A DNA stretch of 64,000 nt from Sphingomonas aquatilis (lineage in GTDB: Bacteria; Pseudomonadota; Alphaproteobacteria; Sphingomonadales; Sphingomonadaceae), in contig NZ_JACIDB010000001.1 in assembly GCF_014196115.1 (NCBI RefSeq), positions 496,001-560,000 of the forward strand, in the 5' to 3' direction. The stretch's first letter is position 1. The number at the start of each line of letters is the position of its first letter. Below the pieces are notes generated by a model that worked only from the letters and a program-made list of their open reading frames with translations, did not search any database and was not told the origin of the DNA. Position numbers and translations under genes: made by a program. Below, piece after piece: positions 54,348-62,474 of this stretch.

Positions 54348-55667
54348 ATGGCGATCATCGGCCGGACTGGTCCTGATACGATATCCAGCGACGCCCAGAT
54401 CGCGGCCGCCGCCTCGACGGTCGGGCGCTATCGATGGGTGATCTGCGGGCTGTTGTTTGCCGCGACGGCGATCAATTACGTCGACCGGCAGATGATCGGC
54501 GTGCTGAAGCCGACGATCTCGAAGGATCTGGGCTGGTCGGAGACGACCTATGCCGATGTCATCTTCTGGTTTCAGGCGGCGTATGCGCTGGGGTATCTCA
54601 GCTTCGGGCGGATCGTCGACGTGGTGGGTGCCCGGATCGGCTATTCGATCGCGTTCGTGATCTGGACGGTGGGCCACATCCTGTGCGGCTTCGTCCATTC
54701 CGCCTTCCAGTTTTCGCTGGCGCGGGCCGTGCTGGGGATCGGCGAAAGCGGCAACTTTCCCGCGGGGATCAAGGCGGTGACCGAGTGGTTCCCGGCCAAG
54801 GAGCGCGCCCTGGCGACCGGCGTCTTCAACGCGGGGGCGAACATCGGCGCGATCGTGACGCCGCTGGTGGTGCCGTGGATCGTCGTCGACCTGGGCCTGG
54901 GATGGCGCATGGCCTTCGTCATCACCGGCCTGTTCAGCCTGATCTGGCTGGTCGCGTGGATCGCCATCTATCGCCGTCCGCGCGAACAGGCGCGCCTGTC
55001 GCCGTCCGAACTGGCCTATATCGAAAGCGATCCCGCCGACCCGGCGCAGCCCATCGCGTGGCGGAAGATCGTCCGTTACCGCGAGACTTGGGCGTTCGCG
55101 ATCGGCAAGTTCCTGATCGATCCCATCTGGTGGCTGTTCCTGTTCTGGACGCCCGACTTCCTCGGCAAGACCTACAACCTCGATCTCAAGAGCTTCGGGC
55201 CGCCGCTGATCGTCATCTACCTGATTTCGGACATCGGGTCGGTCGCGGGGGGCTGGTCGTCGTCGCGGCTGATGAAGCGCGGCCTGTCGGCCAATGTCGC
55301 GCGCAAGACGACGATGCTCGCCTGCGCGATCCTCGTGATGCCGATCTTCTTCGCGCAATATGCCAGCAGCGTGTGGCTTGCGGTGGCGATCGTGGGTCTG
55401 GCGACCGCGGCACACCAGGCGTTTTCCGCCAACCTCTACACGCTACCGTCCGACATGTTTCCGCGCGCGGCAGTGGGGTCGGTGATCGGCATCGGCGGGA
55501 CGATGGGTGCGATCGGGGGCATGTTGATGGCGAAGTTTACGGGGTACGTTCTGGAAACGACGGGGAGCTATACGCCGATCTTCGCGGTGGCGGGATCGAC
55601 GTATCTGATCGCGGTGATCGTGGTGCATCTGCTCAGCCCGCGCCTCGCACGGGTGGAGGCGGCATGA
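54348..55667 (+). CDS. MFS hexuronate/sugar-acid transporter (second copy)
   Basis: A 439-aa inner-membrane carrier of the anion:cation symporter family with about 12 hydrophobic segments. Typical blocks are NYVDRQMIGVLKPTISKDLG, LGIGESGNFPAGIKAVTEWF and ATGVFNAGANIGAIVTPL, closer to canonical E. coli ExuT than the copy at 24420. GGAGAGAG stands before ATG 54348. It is the only inner-membrane importer in regulon B and would bring in monouronates, perhaps the unsaturated ones released by GH105. The next gene overlaps its stop by 4 bp. Confidence 0.9.
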   Translation: MAIIGRTGPDTISSDAQIAAAASTVGRYRWVICGLLFAATAINYVDRQMIGVLKPTISKDLGWSETTYADVIFWFQAAYALGYLSFGRIVDVVGARIGYSIAFVIWTVGHILCGFVHSAFQFSLARAVLGIGESGNFPAGIKAVTEWFPAKERALATGVFNAGANIGAIVTPLVVPWIVVDLGLGWRMAFVITGLFSLIWLVAWIAIYRRPREQARLSPSELAYIESDPADPAQPIAWRKIVRYRETWAFAIGKFLIDPIWWLFLFWTPDFLGKTYNLDLKSFGPPLIVIYLISDIGSVAGGWSSSRLMKRGLSANVARKTTMLACAILVMPIFFAQYASSVWLAVAIVGLATAAHQAFSANLYTLPSDMFPRAAVGSVIGIGGTMGAIGGMLMAKFTGYVLETTGSYTPIFAVAGSTYLIAVIVVHLLSPRLARVEAA

Positions 55668-57529
55668 TGGCGATCGTTCGCGCGGCCGCGCGTCCCGCCG
55701 CCTGTGTTCTGCTCCTCGGCCTGGTATCGGCAGCGCCGGCGCCGGCGCTCACCGCGTTTCGCGGTGGTACGGTGGCGATGAACCGGGTGGTCGTCGAGCA
55801 GATCCAGCCGCAGGCGGAGAAACTGCTCGTCGGGCTGGCCAAGGACGGGCGCGCCTATCGGATCGACGGTGTTCCGGTGTTCAACGGCAGCGACAAGTTT
55901 CTGCCCGGCAAGATCGCGATCGGATTGGTCGATTTCATCGCTGACATGCCGGACGACGATCCGCGGCTGCCCGGATACCTGGCCGATTTCCGGACCATCG
56001 CGAAGCTGACGGTGGACGATGCGAACGACAGTTGGGGCATCTTCTATTATCTGACCGCGATCGATAGGCTGCGTGCCCGCGGGCTGCTGGACCGGGCGTT
56101 CGACCGGTTGACGCTCGCGAAGCTGAAGGTGCGGCTCGATTGGCGGACCTTCGTCGATACGCAGACGTACGACCTGATCGATCACCCGAACAATTATTAT
56201 TGCGTCGCCTTCGCCATCGCGCGGCTGCGCACGCAATTGGGGTGGGAGCCGCGCGAGGGGAGCGACCGGCTGTATACCGCGATGGTCAAACATTATCGCG
56301 AATATTCGGGCGATTATGGCTTTGCGGACGAGACGGACGGCGAGGGGCGCTTCGACCGCTACAGCGTGCTGCTGGCCGGCGAGATCGCGCAGCGGTTCCT
56401 GCAGACCGGCGAGACACCACCGGCGGAGGTGCTCGGCTGGCTGCGCCGCTCGGCCGACGTCATGCTCCAGCGGGTCAATCTGTCTGGCCACGGCTTCGAA
56501 TATGGCCGCAGCCTGGGGCCCTATGGCGAAACCTCGATCGTCGAAGTGCTGACCGCCGCGGCGGCGACGGGCATCCTTACCCCCGCGGAGCGCGACCTGG
56601 CCTATGCCTATGCCTCCAGCGCCGCGCAGCATTACGTCGCCTTCTGGACCGACCCCCGAACGGGATCGGTCAATTTGTGGGACGACGGGCGGCGCACCGA
56701 TGCCTATCGGGGCAAGTTCCGCATTCTGGGCGAGAATCTGTCGCTCGCGCATCAGTTCGTCTACACCAACGACTGGTGGAACCGCCTGGGCTATCGCGAC
56801 AAGACGCCGACGCCGCGCTTCGACACGCTGGCCGCCGCGCTGCCGAAGCGCACGGTCACCTGGTTCGCCAAGGGGCGTTATGACCGGGCGCTGGTGACGT
56901 GGCGCTTCGGCGCGCGCGTAGTCAGCCTGCCGATCATCAACGGCGGGGAATCGCAGCACGATCACAATCCCTATTTCCCGATCCCGTTTTCGCCGGGGAT
57001 GCTGGAGGGCGTGGCGGACGGCAGCGTGCCGCTGCTGACGCCGCGGATCACGCTGGGCGACGGGGCGACGCTGATGCCGCTCGCCTATGCGCGCAACGTT
57101 CGGGTCGAGACGCGCGGGCGCCACACCATCGTCACCTATGAGCAGGACGAACTCGATCGCATGGGCGGCAAGGGCCCCAAGGCCGACCCGCGGCTGCGCG
57201 TCTCCGTCCGCTACGACGTGTCGCCCGGCGTGATCCGCCGCAGCGATACCTATACCCCCAAGGCGCCCATCGACGTGCGAGGGGTGACGATGGCGTTCGG
57301 CACCTTCTCCACGCTGCCCAGCAACGGTCCGACCGCGTTCCGCTTCGGGGAGGGGGCGGTGCGCAGCTTTGCCACGCAGGGCTTCGATCGCTGCACCGCT
57401 GCGGAGGCGGGCGGCGACGCGGACTATCACACGCCGATCGGTGCGATGCGGACGAAGGTCGCGTGCGCCATGGATGCACGACGGATCGCTGCGCCGTTCA
57501 CGCTGGGATGGGAAATCCGTTACCGGTGA
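55664..57529 (+). CDS. Unrecognised secreted protein, lyase-like architecture (621 aa)
   Basis: I do not recognise the family. It has a signal peptide (about 1-29), a helix-rich half (about 35-370) with HPNNYYCVAFAIARL, DGEGRFDRYSVLLAGEI and GHGFEYGRSLGPYGET, and a second half rich in beta-strands (WRFGARVVSLPIINGG; HDHNPYFPIPF). A helical toroid followed by a beta-sandwich is the layout of PL8, PL12, PL15, PL17 and PL21 lyases; conserved polar clusters (H174-N176-N177-Y178; H276, Y280, R282, Y287) could form such an active site. ATG 55664 overlaps the transporter stop, and the next gene overlaps this stop, so it belongs firmly to the uronate operon. A new lyase or glycosidase family is possible. 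Confidence 0.6.
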   Translation: MMAIVRAAARPAACVLLLGLVSAAPAPALTAFRGGTVAMNRVVVEQIQPQAEKLLVGLAKDGRAYRIDGVPVFNGSDKFLPGKIAIGLVDFIADMPDDDPRLPGYLADFRTIAKLTVDDANDSWGIFYYLTAIDRLRARGLLDRAFDRLTLAKLKVRLDWRTFVDTQTYDLIDHPNNYYCVAFAIARLRTQLGWEPREGSDRLYTAMVKHYREYSGDYGFADETDGEGRFDRYSVLLAGEIAQRFLQTGETPPAEVLGWLRRSADVMLQRVNLSGHGFEYGRSLGPYGETSIVEVLTAAAATGILTPAERDLAYAYASSAAQHYVAFWTDPRTGSVNLWDDGRRTDAYRGKFRILGENLSLAHQFVYTNDWWNRLGYRDKTPTPRFDTLAAALPKRTVTWFAKGRYDRALVTWRFGARVVSLPIINGGESQHDHNPYFPIPFSPGMLEGVADGSVPLLTPRITLGDGATLMPLAYARNVRVETRGRHTIVTYEQDELDRMGGKGPKADPRLRVSVRYDVSPGVIRRSDTYTPKAPIDVRGVTMAFGTFSTLPSNGPTAFRFGEGAVRSFATQGFDRCTAAEAGGDADYHTPIGAMRTKVACAMDARRIAAPFTLGWEIRYR

Positions 57530-58704
57530 TCGATCGGCGCGCCATGATCGCGGGCGCCGGGTCGCTCGCCTGGGGCTTGCCGGCGCTCGCGGCGGGGGCG
57601 TTCCGCGGCGGCGGCGCGGCAGTCCTGTCCCCGGCGGATCGGCGCCGTGTGCTGGCCGATGCGACGCAATGGCTTGGCCGACGCCCCCGCACGATCACGG
57701 CCGTACGGGCGCCGCGCAGTCCGGGCGGCCCCCACGATTATTATTCGGAAGCGGATTATTGGTGGCCGGACCCACAGCATCCGGGCGGCGCCTATGTGCG
57801 ACGCGACGGATTGTCGAACCCGGACAAGTTCGACGCGCATCGCGACGCCATGATCGCGCTGAGCCTGGCCGTACCGGCATTGACCGCGGCGTGGCACGTG
57901 ACCGGCGATCCCCGCTATGCTCGCCATGCCGAACGATTCCTGGACGCCTGGTTCGTCGATCCGGCGACCGCGATGACCCCCGATCTGCGCTATGCGCAGG
58001 CGATCATCGGCGTGAACACCGGACGCGGCATCGGCGTGATCGACACGGTGCATCTGGTCGAAGTGTCCCGCGCGGTGCAGGTACTGGAAGACGGGGGGTA
58101 CAGGCTGCGGCACGGACCCGCGATCCGGCAGTGGTTCGCTGCCTATCTGCGATGGATGACGACGTCGCCGAACGGCATCGACGAGCGCGACCAGCGCAAC
58201 AATCACGGCACCTGCTGGGCGTTGCAGGCGGCGGCCTTCGCCCGGCTGACGGGTGACGATGCGACCGTCGCTGCATGCGCCGCGCGGTTTCGCAAGCGGC
58301 TGATTCCGCAGCAGATCGCGCCCGACGGATCGCAGCCGCTTGAACTCGCGCGCACCAAGCCCTTCGGCTATGCGCTGTTCAATCTCGACGCCCTGACGGC
58401 GCTGGCACACATCGCGTCCACGCCGGGCGACGACCTGTGGCAGTTTACGACGCCCGACGGCCGCTCGCTGGCGAAGGCCTTGGCGTTCCTCTACCACTAT
58501 ATGCGGGACCGGTCGCGCTGGCCGTTCCGGCACGATGTCGAATATTTTGAACAATGGCCGGTGCGCAGCGTCGGCCTGCTGTTCGGCGGGCAGGCGCTGC
58601 ACAAGGCCGCCTATCTCGACCTGTGGCGCCGGCTGCCGCCGATCCCGTCGGTCCGCGAAGTGATCCGCAACGTGCCGCTGCGACAGCCGGTGTTATGGGC
58701 CTGA
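57526..58704 (+). CDS. Alginate-lyase superfamily lyase (PL38/PL5-like) with Tat-type signal
   Basis: A 392-aa protein. With the GTG at 57526 (overlapping the previous stop) the N-terminus is MIDRRAMIAGAGSLAWGLPA, a twin-arginine-type signal; ATG 57508 would add six residues. Motifs match the relative at 52126: EADYWWPDPQHPGGAYVRRDG (76-95), QRNNHGTCWAL (N225, N226, H227) and ARTKPFGYALFNL (R276, Y282; the His is absent here). Sequence identity to 52126 is moderate and the insert lengths differ, so they are not recent duplicates. Export folded through Tat would set it apart from the other lyases. It ends the four-gene operon. Confidence 0.82.
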   Translation: MIDRRAMIAGAGSLAWGLPALAAGAFRGGGAAVLSPADRRRVLADATQWLGRRPRTITAVRAPRSPGGPHDYYSEADYWWPDPQHPGGAYVRRDGLSNPDKFDAHRDAMIALSLAVPALTAAWHVTGDPRYARHAERFLDAWFVDPATAMTPDLRYAQAIIGVNTGRGIGVIDTVHLVEVSRAVQVLEDGGYRLRHGPAIRQWFAAYLRWMTTSPNGIDERDQRNNHGTCWALQAAAFARLTGDDATVAACAARFRKRLIPQQIAPDGSQPLELARTKPFGYALFNLDALTALAHIASTPGDDLWQFTTPDGRSLAKALAFLYHYMRDRSRWPFRHDVEYFEQWPVRSVGLLFGGQALHKAAYLDLWRRLPPIPSVREVIRNVPLRQPVLWA

Positions 58705-58809
58705 CGGTCGAGCGCGCTCGCTTGCCCGTGGCAGGAACGTGGTGTCGTCCATCGTCCATCCTGCGACTGACGCGCGGGGGCCGATCGCCCTCACAAGGGG
58801 GCTGATGCC

Positions 58810-58986
58810 ATGACCGGCACACGCGATCGTGTCGGTTCCATTCAGATGGACGTTTTGCAACTGGCGTTATCCCGTGACGGGGTACTCGGGCTGTTGGCGA
58901 AGCGGGACGATCTGTCGCCATCCCCCCCGCCGCGCCGCAGGGATCGCTACCGCGAGCTATTCGACTTTCTCGAACGCACAGGCTGA
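58810..58986 (+). CDS. Possible small protein of 58 aa
   Basis: Open frame ATG 58810 to TGA 58986 with AGGGGG about 10 bases upstream and GC3 similar to genes. It ends RDRYRELFDFLERTG, strongly charged. No family is recognised. The 368-bp gap 58705-59072 holds nothing else that I can see. Confidence 0.3.
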   Translation: MTGTRDRVGSIQMDVLQLALSRDGVLGLLAKRDDLSPSPPPRRRDRYRELFDFLERTG

Positions 58987-59072
58987 AACTATCGGGATAT
59001 TCCGCCAAGCCGGTCCTGCCTACTCTCCCCTCAACACCCGCCAAGTCGCTTGAAAACAGGAAGGAAAGCAGG

Positions 59073-59321
59073 ATGCCGAAAGCCACCTCGCCCCCCGGCG
59101 CCTCGCTGCTCTCGGCGACGGACCACAGACTGCTCCTGATCGATCTCCAGTCGCACATGGCTTTCGCCATCAAGGCGATCGCACCGGAGCTGCTGCGCAA
59201 CAACGCCGCGCTGCTCAAGCGCGCCGTTAAGGCGTTTGGCGCGCCGAGCACTCTGACCACGGTCTCCGAAAACAGCGTTTCCGGCCCGATGTTCGACGCC
59301 TTCGAAGGCGGCCACGCCTGA
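59073..59321 (+). pseudogene. N-terminal fragment of an isochorismatase-family hydrolase
   Basis: 82 residues. LLLIDLQSHMAFAIKAIAPE and LTTVSENSVSGPMFD match the first third of YcaC-like isochorismatase-fold hydrolases (about 200 aa), with the catalytic Asp of the IDLQ block. The sequence then breaks off at a stop (EGGHA) and the rest of the domain is missing before the next gene at 59360. AGGAAAG precedes the start. Interpreted as a truncated remnant. Confidence 0.75.
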
Positions 59322-59359
59322 TCCCCTCTTTCAACGTCAAGACGCGAAAGGAACGACCC

Positions 59360-60195
59360 ATGACCTATGTGACCACGCAGGACGGCGCCGAGATCTTCTA
59401 CAAGGATTGGGGCCCCAAGGACGCGCAGCCGATCGTCTTCCATCATGGCTGGCCGTTGTCGTCGGACGACTGGGACACCCAGATGCTGTTCTTCCTCAAC
59501 GAGGGCTACCAGGTCGTCGCCCACGACCGGCGTGGGCATGGCCGCTCCAGCCAGATCGGCACAGGTCATGACATGGACCATTATGCCAGCGATGCCGATG
59601 CGGTCGCCCGCCATCTCGACCTGACCAACGCGGTCCATATCGGCCATTCGACCGGCGGCGGCGAAGTCGCCCGCTACGTCGCGCAATATGGCATCCCGCA
59701 GGGCCGCGTCGCCAAGGCGGTGTTGGTCAGCGCGGTGCCGCCGATCATGGCCAAGACCGAGGCCTATCCCAACGGCCTGCCGATCAGCGTCTTCGACGGC
59801 TTCCGCGACGGCACCGCGGCCAACCGCGCGCAATTCTTCCAGGATGTCGCCGCCGGGCCGTTCTACGGCTTCAACCGCGAAGGCGCGACCGTGCAGCCGG
59901 GCGTGATCGCCAATTGGTGGCGGCAGGGTATGATGGGCAGCGCGCAGGCACATTATGCGGGCATCAAGGCCTTTTCGGAGACCGATCAGACCGACGATCT
60001 GAAGGCGATGACCGTGCCGACGCTCGTCCTGGCGGGCGATGACGATCAGGTCGTGCCCTATCATCAGGGCGCGGAGTTGCAGGCCAAGCTGCTGCCGAAC
60101 GCGACGCTGAAGATCTACCCCGGTTTCAGCCACGGAATGCTGACCGTCAACGCCGACGTCATCAACCCCAACTGCTCGCCTTCGTACGCGGCTGA
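59360..60195 (+). pseudogene. Alpha/beta hydrolase (chloroperoxidase/esterase type), C-terminal frameshift
   Basis: Close relative of non-haem chloroperoxidase-like alpha/beta hydrolases. The core is complete: oxyanion HHGWPLSSDDW, nucleophile S97 in GHSTGGG, acid Asp near 228 (AGDDDQVVPY) and H258 in GFSHGML. After residue 269 (DVIN, 60164-60166) the frame is shifted by one lost base: in the next frame LLAFVRG-stop (60172-60195) gives the normal end of this family, about 277 residues. As it stands the frame runs on to 60997 as nonsense. Only the last nine or so residues are affected, so the enzyme could be partly functional, or this is a sequencing error. Confidence 0.8.
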
Positions 60196-60243
60196 TCGAA
60201 CTGCGGGGAGGCTGTTTGACGAAACCCAATCGTCTCTTGCTAG

Positions 60244-60414
60244 AAGCAGGTCTGCTTCGTCTACAGCCTCCTCGACGTCAAATCGCTCGCGCCGCCGGTC
60301 ATCGCGCTGGTCGGATTGTTCGGCATCCTGCTGGGCAAGCAGGCGGTGCCGGTGGCGCGGCACTCGACCGGGGCCGCGCCCAGCACGGTCACGGCTGCGG
60401 ACCACATGGCCTAA
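60244..60414 (+). pseudogene. Fragment of a XapX-domain membrane protein
   Basis: After an in-frame stop (60241-60243), FVYSLLDVKSLAPPVIALVG followed by LFGILLGKQ matches the C-terminal part of small XapX-domain (DUF1427) membrane proteins, ending at TAA 60412-60414. The N-terminal hydrophobic segment and the start codon are missing. Confidence 0.6.
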
Positions 60415-60577
60415 TGCCACCCGCCGCCAGACGCTTGTCGGGTTGGCGGCCACCGCCGCGTCCCCCTTGTTTGCCACCGATAAGAATACGGCCATGCCCG
60501 ACCTGATCCTCGTCAACGCCAAGGTCACAACCGTCGATCACGAAAACCTCGAGGCCCAGGTGATCAATGCGGGCAGC
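60413..60577 (+). pseudogene. N-terminal fragment of a Tat-exported amidohydrolase
   Basis: ATRRQTLVGLAATAASPLFA looks like a twin-arginine signal, followed by MPDLILVNAKVTTVDHENLE, the start typical of YtcJ-like amidohydrolases. The sequence ends after about 55 residues; the roughly 550-residue enzyme is missing. No proper start codon is seen. Confidence 0.55.
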
Positions 60578-60591
60578 CGCACATGTGCTTC

Positions 60592-60693
60592 CTACGACCA
60601 GGCCGACAGATCGCCGCCCGCCGGCACCGTCAGTTCCAGCACCATGATCGCGATCACACCGTCGGTGAAGGCCTCCAGCCGCCCGGTGTTCAT
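60592..60693 (-). pseudogene. N-terminal fragment of a TMEM175/DUF1211-type membrane protein
   Basis: 33 residues, MNTGRLEAFTDGVIAIMVLE and onward, match the conserved first helix (with the F-S/T-D motif) of bacterial TMEM175-like channels, about 200 aa in full. The ATG overlaps the lysR stop (ATGA), so it was once cotranscribed with lysR; the rest is lost at 60592, where the opposite-strand amidohydrolase fragment begins. Confidence 0.6.
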
Positions 60694-61619
60694 ATCTCGC
60701 CCAGTCCCGGCATATCGCGATCCGCCGCGCCCGCCTCGACGAATTGCTGGAGTAGCCAGGATGCGGCGGGGCCGGGCGGCAGGTCGCGGCGCCAGACGCC
60801 GGCGAAGCGATACATGCCGCCCGGATGGTCGGGCATATGCAGCCGGACCAGCGCCCCCGTCGCCAGATCGGCCTCGATCAGCGACAAGGGCATATTCCCC
60901 CAGCCGATCCCCTCGCGCAGCAGCGAATGCTTGGCGCCCAGGTCGGCGAGCCGCCAGGTCCTGGGGCTCATCACCGAAAAGTCGCGCCCCTCGGTGAAGC
61001 GCGACCGATCGGTCAGGACCAGCTGAATATGATCGCGCCCCGCGCCCGGCGGGATGCGCTCCATCCGGGCGAGCGGATGATCGGGGGACGCGACGGGCAC
61101 CATCGGCAGCGCACCTGCGCCGATACATTCCACCCCCTCGATCCCCGCCGCGACCGGGCCGGAAATGCCGATCGCCGCCGTCTGGTCCAGCACCATCGCA
61201 GTCACGCTGCCGAGCGCCTCGACATGCAGGCGCAGCGACACGGTGGGAAATTCGGTGCGAAACGCGCGCAGGATCGATCCCAGCCGGGGCGCAGGCAGCA
61301 TCACGTCGACCGCCAGATTGACCTCGGCCTCCAGCCCCTCCAGCAGCCCCTTCACCTTGGCGCGCAGCCCGTCCACGCCCTCGCCGATCGCGCGCGCTTC
61401 GGCCAGCACGGCGCGGCCCTCGACCGTCAGCACCGGCTTCTTGGTCCCCTCGCGGTCGAACAGCCGCACGCCCAGCTGCGCCTCCAGATTGGCGATTCCA
61501 TAGCTGATGACGGACACCGCCCGGTTCAGCCGCCGGCCCGCCCCCGCAAAGCTGCCCGTATCGACCACCGCCAGGAAGATCTTGATCTGGTCGAAGGTCG
61601 GAAAGCCGGGGTTCGCCAT
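60690..61619 (-). CDS. LysR-family transcriptional regulator
   Basis: A 309-aa regulator with an N-terminal winged helix (FDQIKIFLAVVDTGSFAGAG; LNRAVSVISYGIANLEAQLG; RLFDREGTKKPVLT) and a C-terminal effector-binding domain. It is divergent to pirin with a 110-bp spacer that holds an inverted repeat, the usual LysR arrangement. In related genomes similar LysR genes flank pirin, isochorismatase, alpha/beta hydrolase and XapX genes; here most of those are damaged while the regulator is intact. ATG at 61619. Confidence 0.9.
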   Translation of the reverse strand: MANPGFPTFDQIKIFLAVVDTGSFAGAGRRLNRAVSVISYGIANLEAQLGVRLFDREGTKKPVLTVEGRAVLAEARAIGEGVDGLRAKVKGLLEGLEAEVNLAVDVMLPAPRLGSILRAFRTEFPTVSLRLHVEALGSVTAMVLDQTAAIGISGPVAAGIEGVECIGAGALPMVPVASPDHPLARMERIPPGAGRDHIQLVLTDRSRFTEGRDFSVMSPRTWRLADLGAKHSLLREGIGWGNMPLSLIEADLATGALVRLHMPDHPGGMYRFAGVWRRDLPPGPAASWLLQQFVEAGAADRDMPGLGEI

Positions 61620-61639
61620 TTCAAGTCCATCGAACGTTT

Positions 61640-61668
61640 ATGCCTGATTTATCTCACTGAGCAGGCAT
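61640..61668. promoter_or_regulatory. Possible LysR operator
   Basis: Perfect inverted repeat ATGCCTG (61640-61646) and CAGGCAT (61662-61668) separated by 15 bp, in the divergent lysR-pirin spacer. Its position fits a LysR binding site. Confidence 0.5.
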
Positions 61669-61729
61669 GTCGGCAAGGCCTATATCCGGGACAACAGACG
61701 GGCTGATCCGCCCGATTTCAAGGAGATAG

Positions 61730-62431
61730 ATGATGATCGAGGTTCGTCCCTTTGCTGGTCTGGGTGGTGCCGATCATGGCTGGCTGAACGCCAAGCACCA
61801 TTTCAGCTTCGCCGATTATTACGATCCCGCCCGAATGAACTGGGGGAATCTGCGCGTGTGGAACGACGACACGATCGCCCCCAAGACCGGCTTTCCGCCG
61901 CATCCGCACCGCGACATGGAGATCATCACCTATGTCCGCGAAGGCGCGATCACGCATCAGGACAATCTGGGCAACAAGGGCCGCACCGAGGCGGGGGATG
62001 TCCAGGTGATGAGCGCCGGCACCGGCATCACCCATTCGGAATATAATCTGGAGGATGTGACGACGAAGATCTTCCAGATCTGGATCGTGCCCACCGCCAA
62101 GGGCGACAAGCCCAGCTGGGGCGCGCGGCCCTTTCCCAAGGGCGAGCGGGCGGGGCAATTCGTGACGCTGGCCTCGGGCTTTGCCGAGGATGCGGACGCG
62201 CTGACGATCCGCACCGATGCCCGGATCGTGGCGGCGACACTGAAGGCGGGCGAGACGGCGGAATACTCGCTGGGCGCAGACCGGCGCGGCTATCTCGTCC
62301 CCGCAACCGGTGCGGTCGAGATCGAAGGCCAGCGGGTCGGCGCACGCGACGGCGCCGCGATCGACCGGACAGAGACGCTTCGGGTCACGGCGATCGATGA
62401 CAGCGAGGTGATCCTGGTCGACGTTGCCTAA
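61730..62431 (+). CDS. Pirin family protein
   Basis: A 233-aa bicupin. The N-terminal cupin has the metal-ligand set in FPPHPHRDMEIITYVREG and SAGTGITHSEYN (three His and one Glu), as in quercetinase-active pirins such as E. coli YhhW. AAGGAGATAG precedes ATG 61730; a second ATG follows directly. It is controlled most likely by the divergent LysR protein and induced by electrophiles or aromatic compounds in relatives. It is followed by a hairpin. Confidence 0.92.
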   Translation: MMIEVRPFAGLGGADHGWLNAKHHFSFADYYDPARMNWGNLRVWNDDTIAPKTGFPPHPHRDMEIITYVREGAITHQDNLGNKGRTEAGDVQVMSAGTGITHSEYNLEDVTTKIFQIWIVPTAKGDKPSWGARPFPKGERAGQFVTLASGFAEDADALTIRTDARIVAATLKAGETAEYSLGADRRGYLVPATGAVEIEGQRVGARDGAAIDRTETLRVTAIDDSEVILVDVA

Positions 62432-62440
62432 ATCAGGTTG

Positions 62441-62474
62441 GCGAGGATGCGGTTAGAACGACCGCGATCCTCGC
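62441..62474 (+). terminator. Hairpin after the pirin gene
   Basis: Left arm GCGAGGATGCGGT (62441-62453) pairs with ACCGCGATCCTCGC (62461-62474) apart from one bulged base, 9 bp after the stop. Confidence 0.55.

Noticed and set aside
60115..60528. 137-aa minus-strand frame over the fragment region
   Set aside because: Antisense to recognisable fragments (XapX and amidohydrolase) and without family features.
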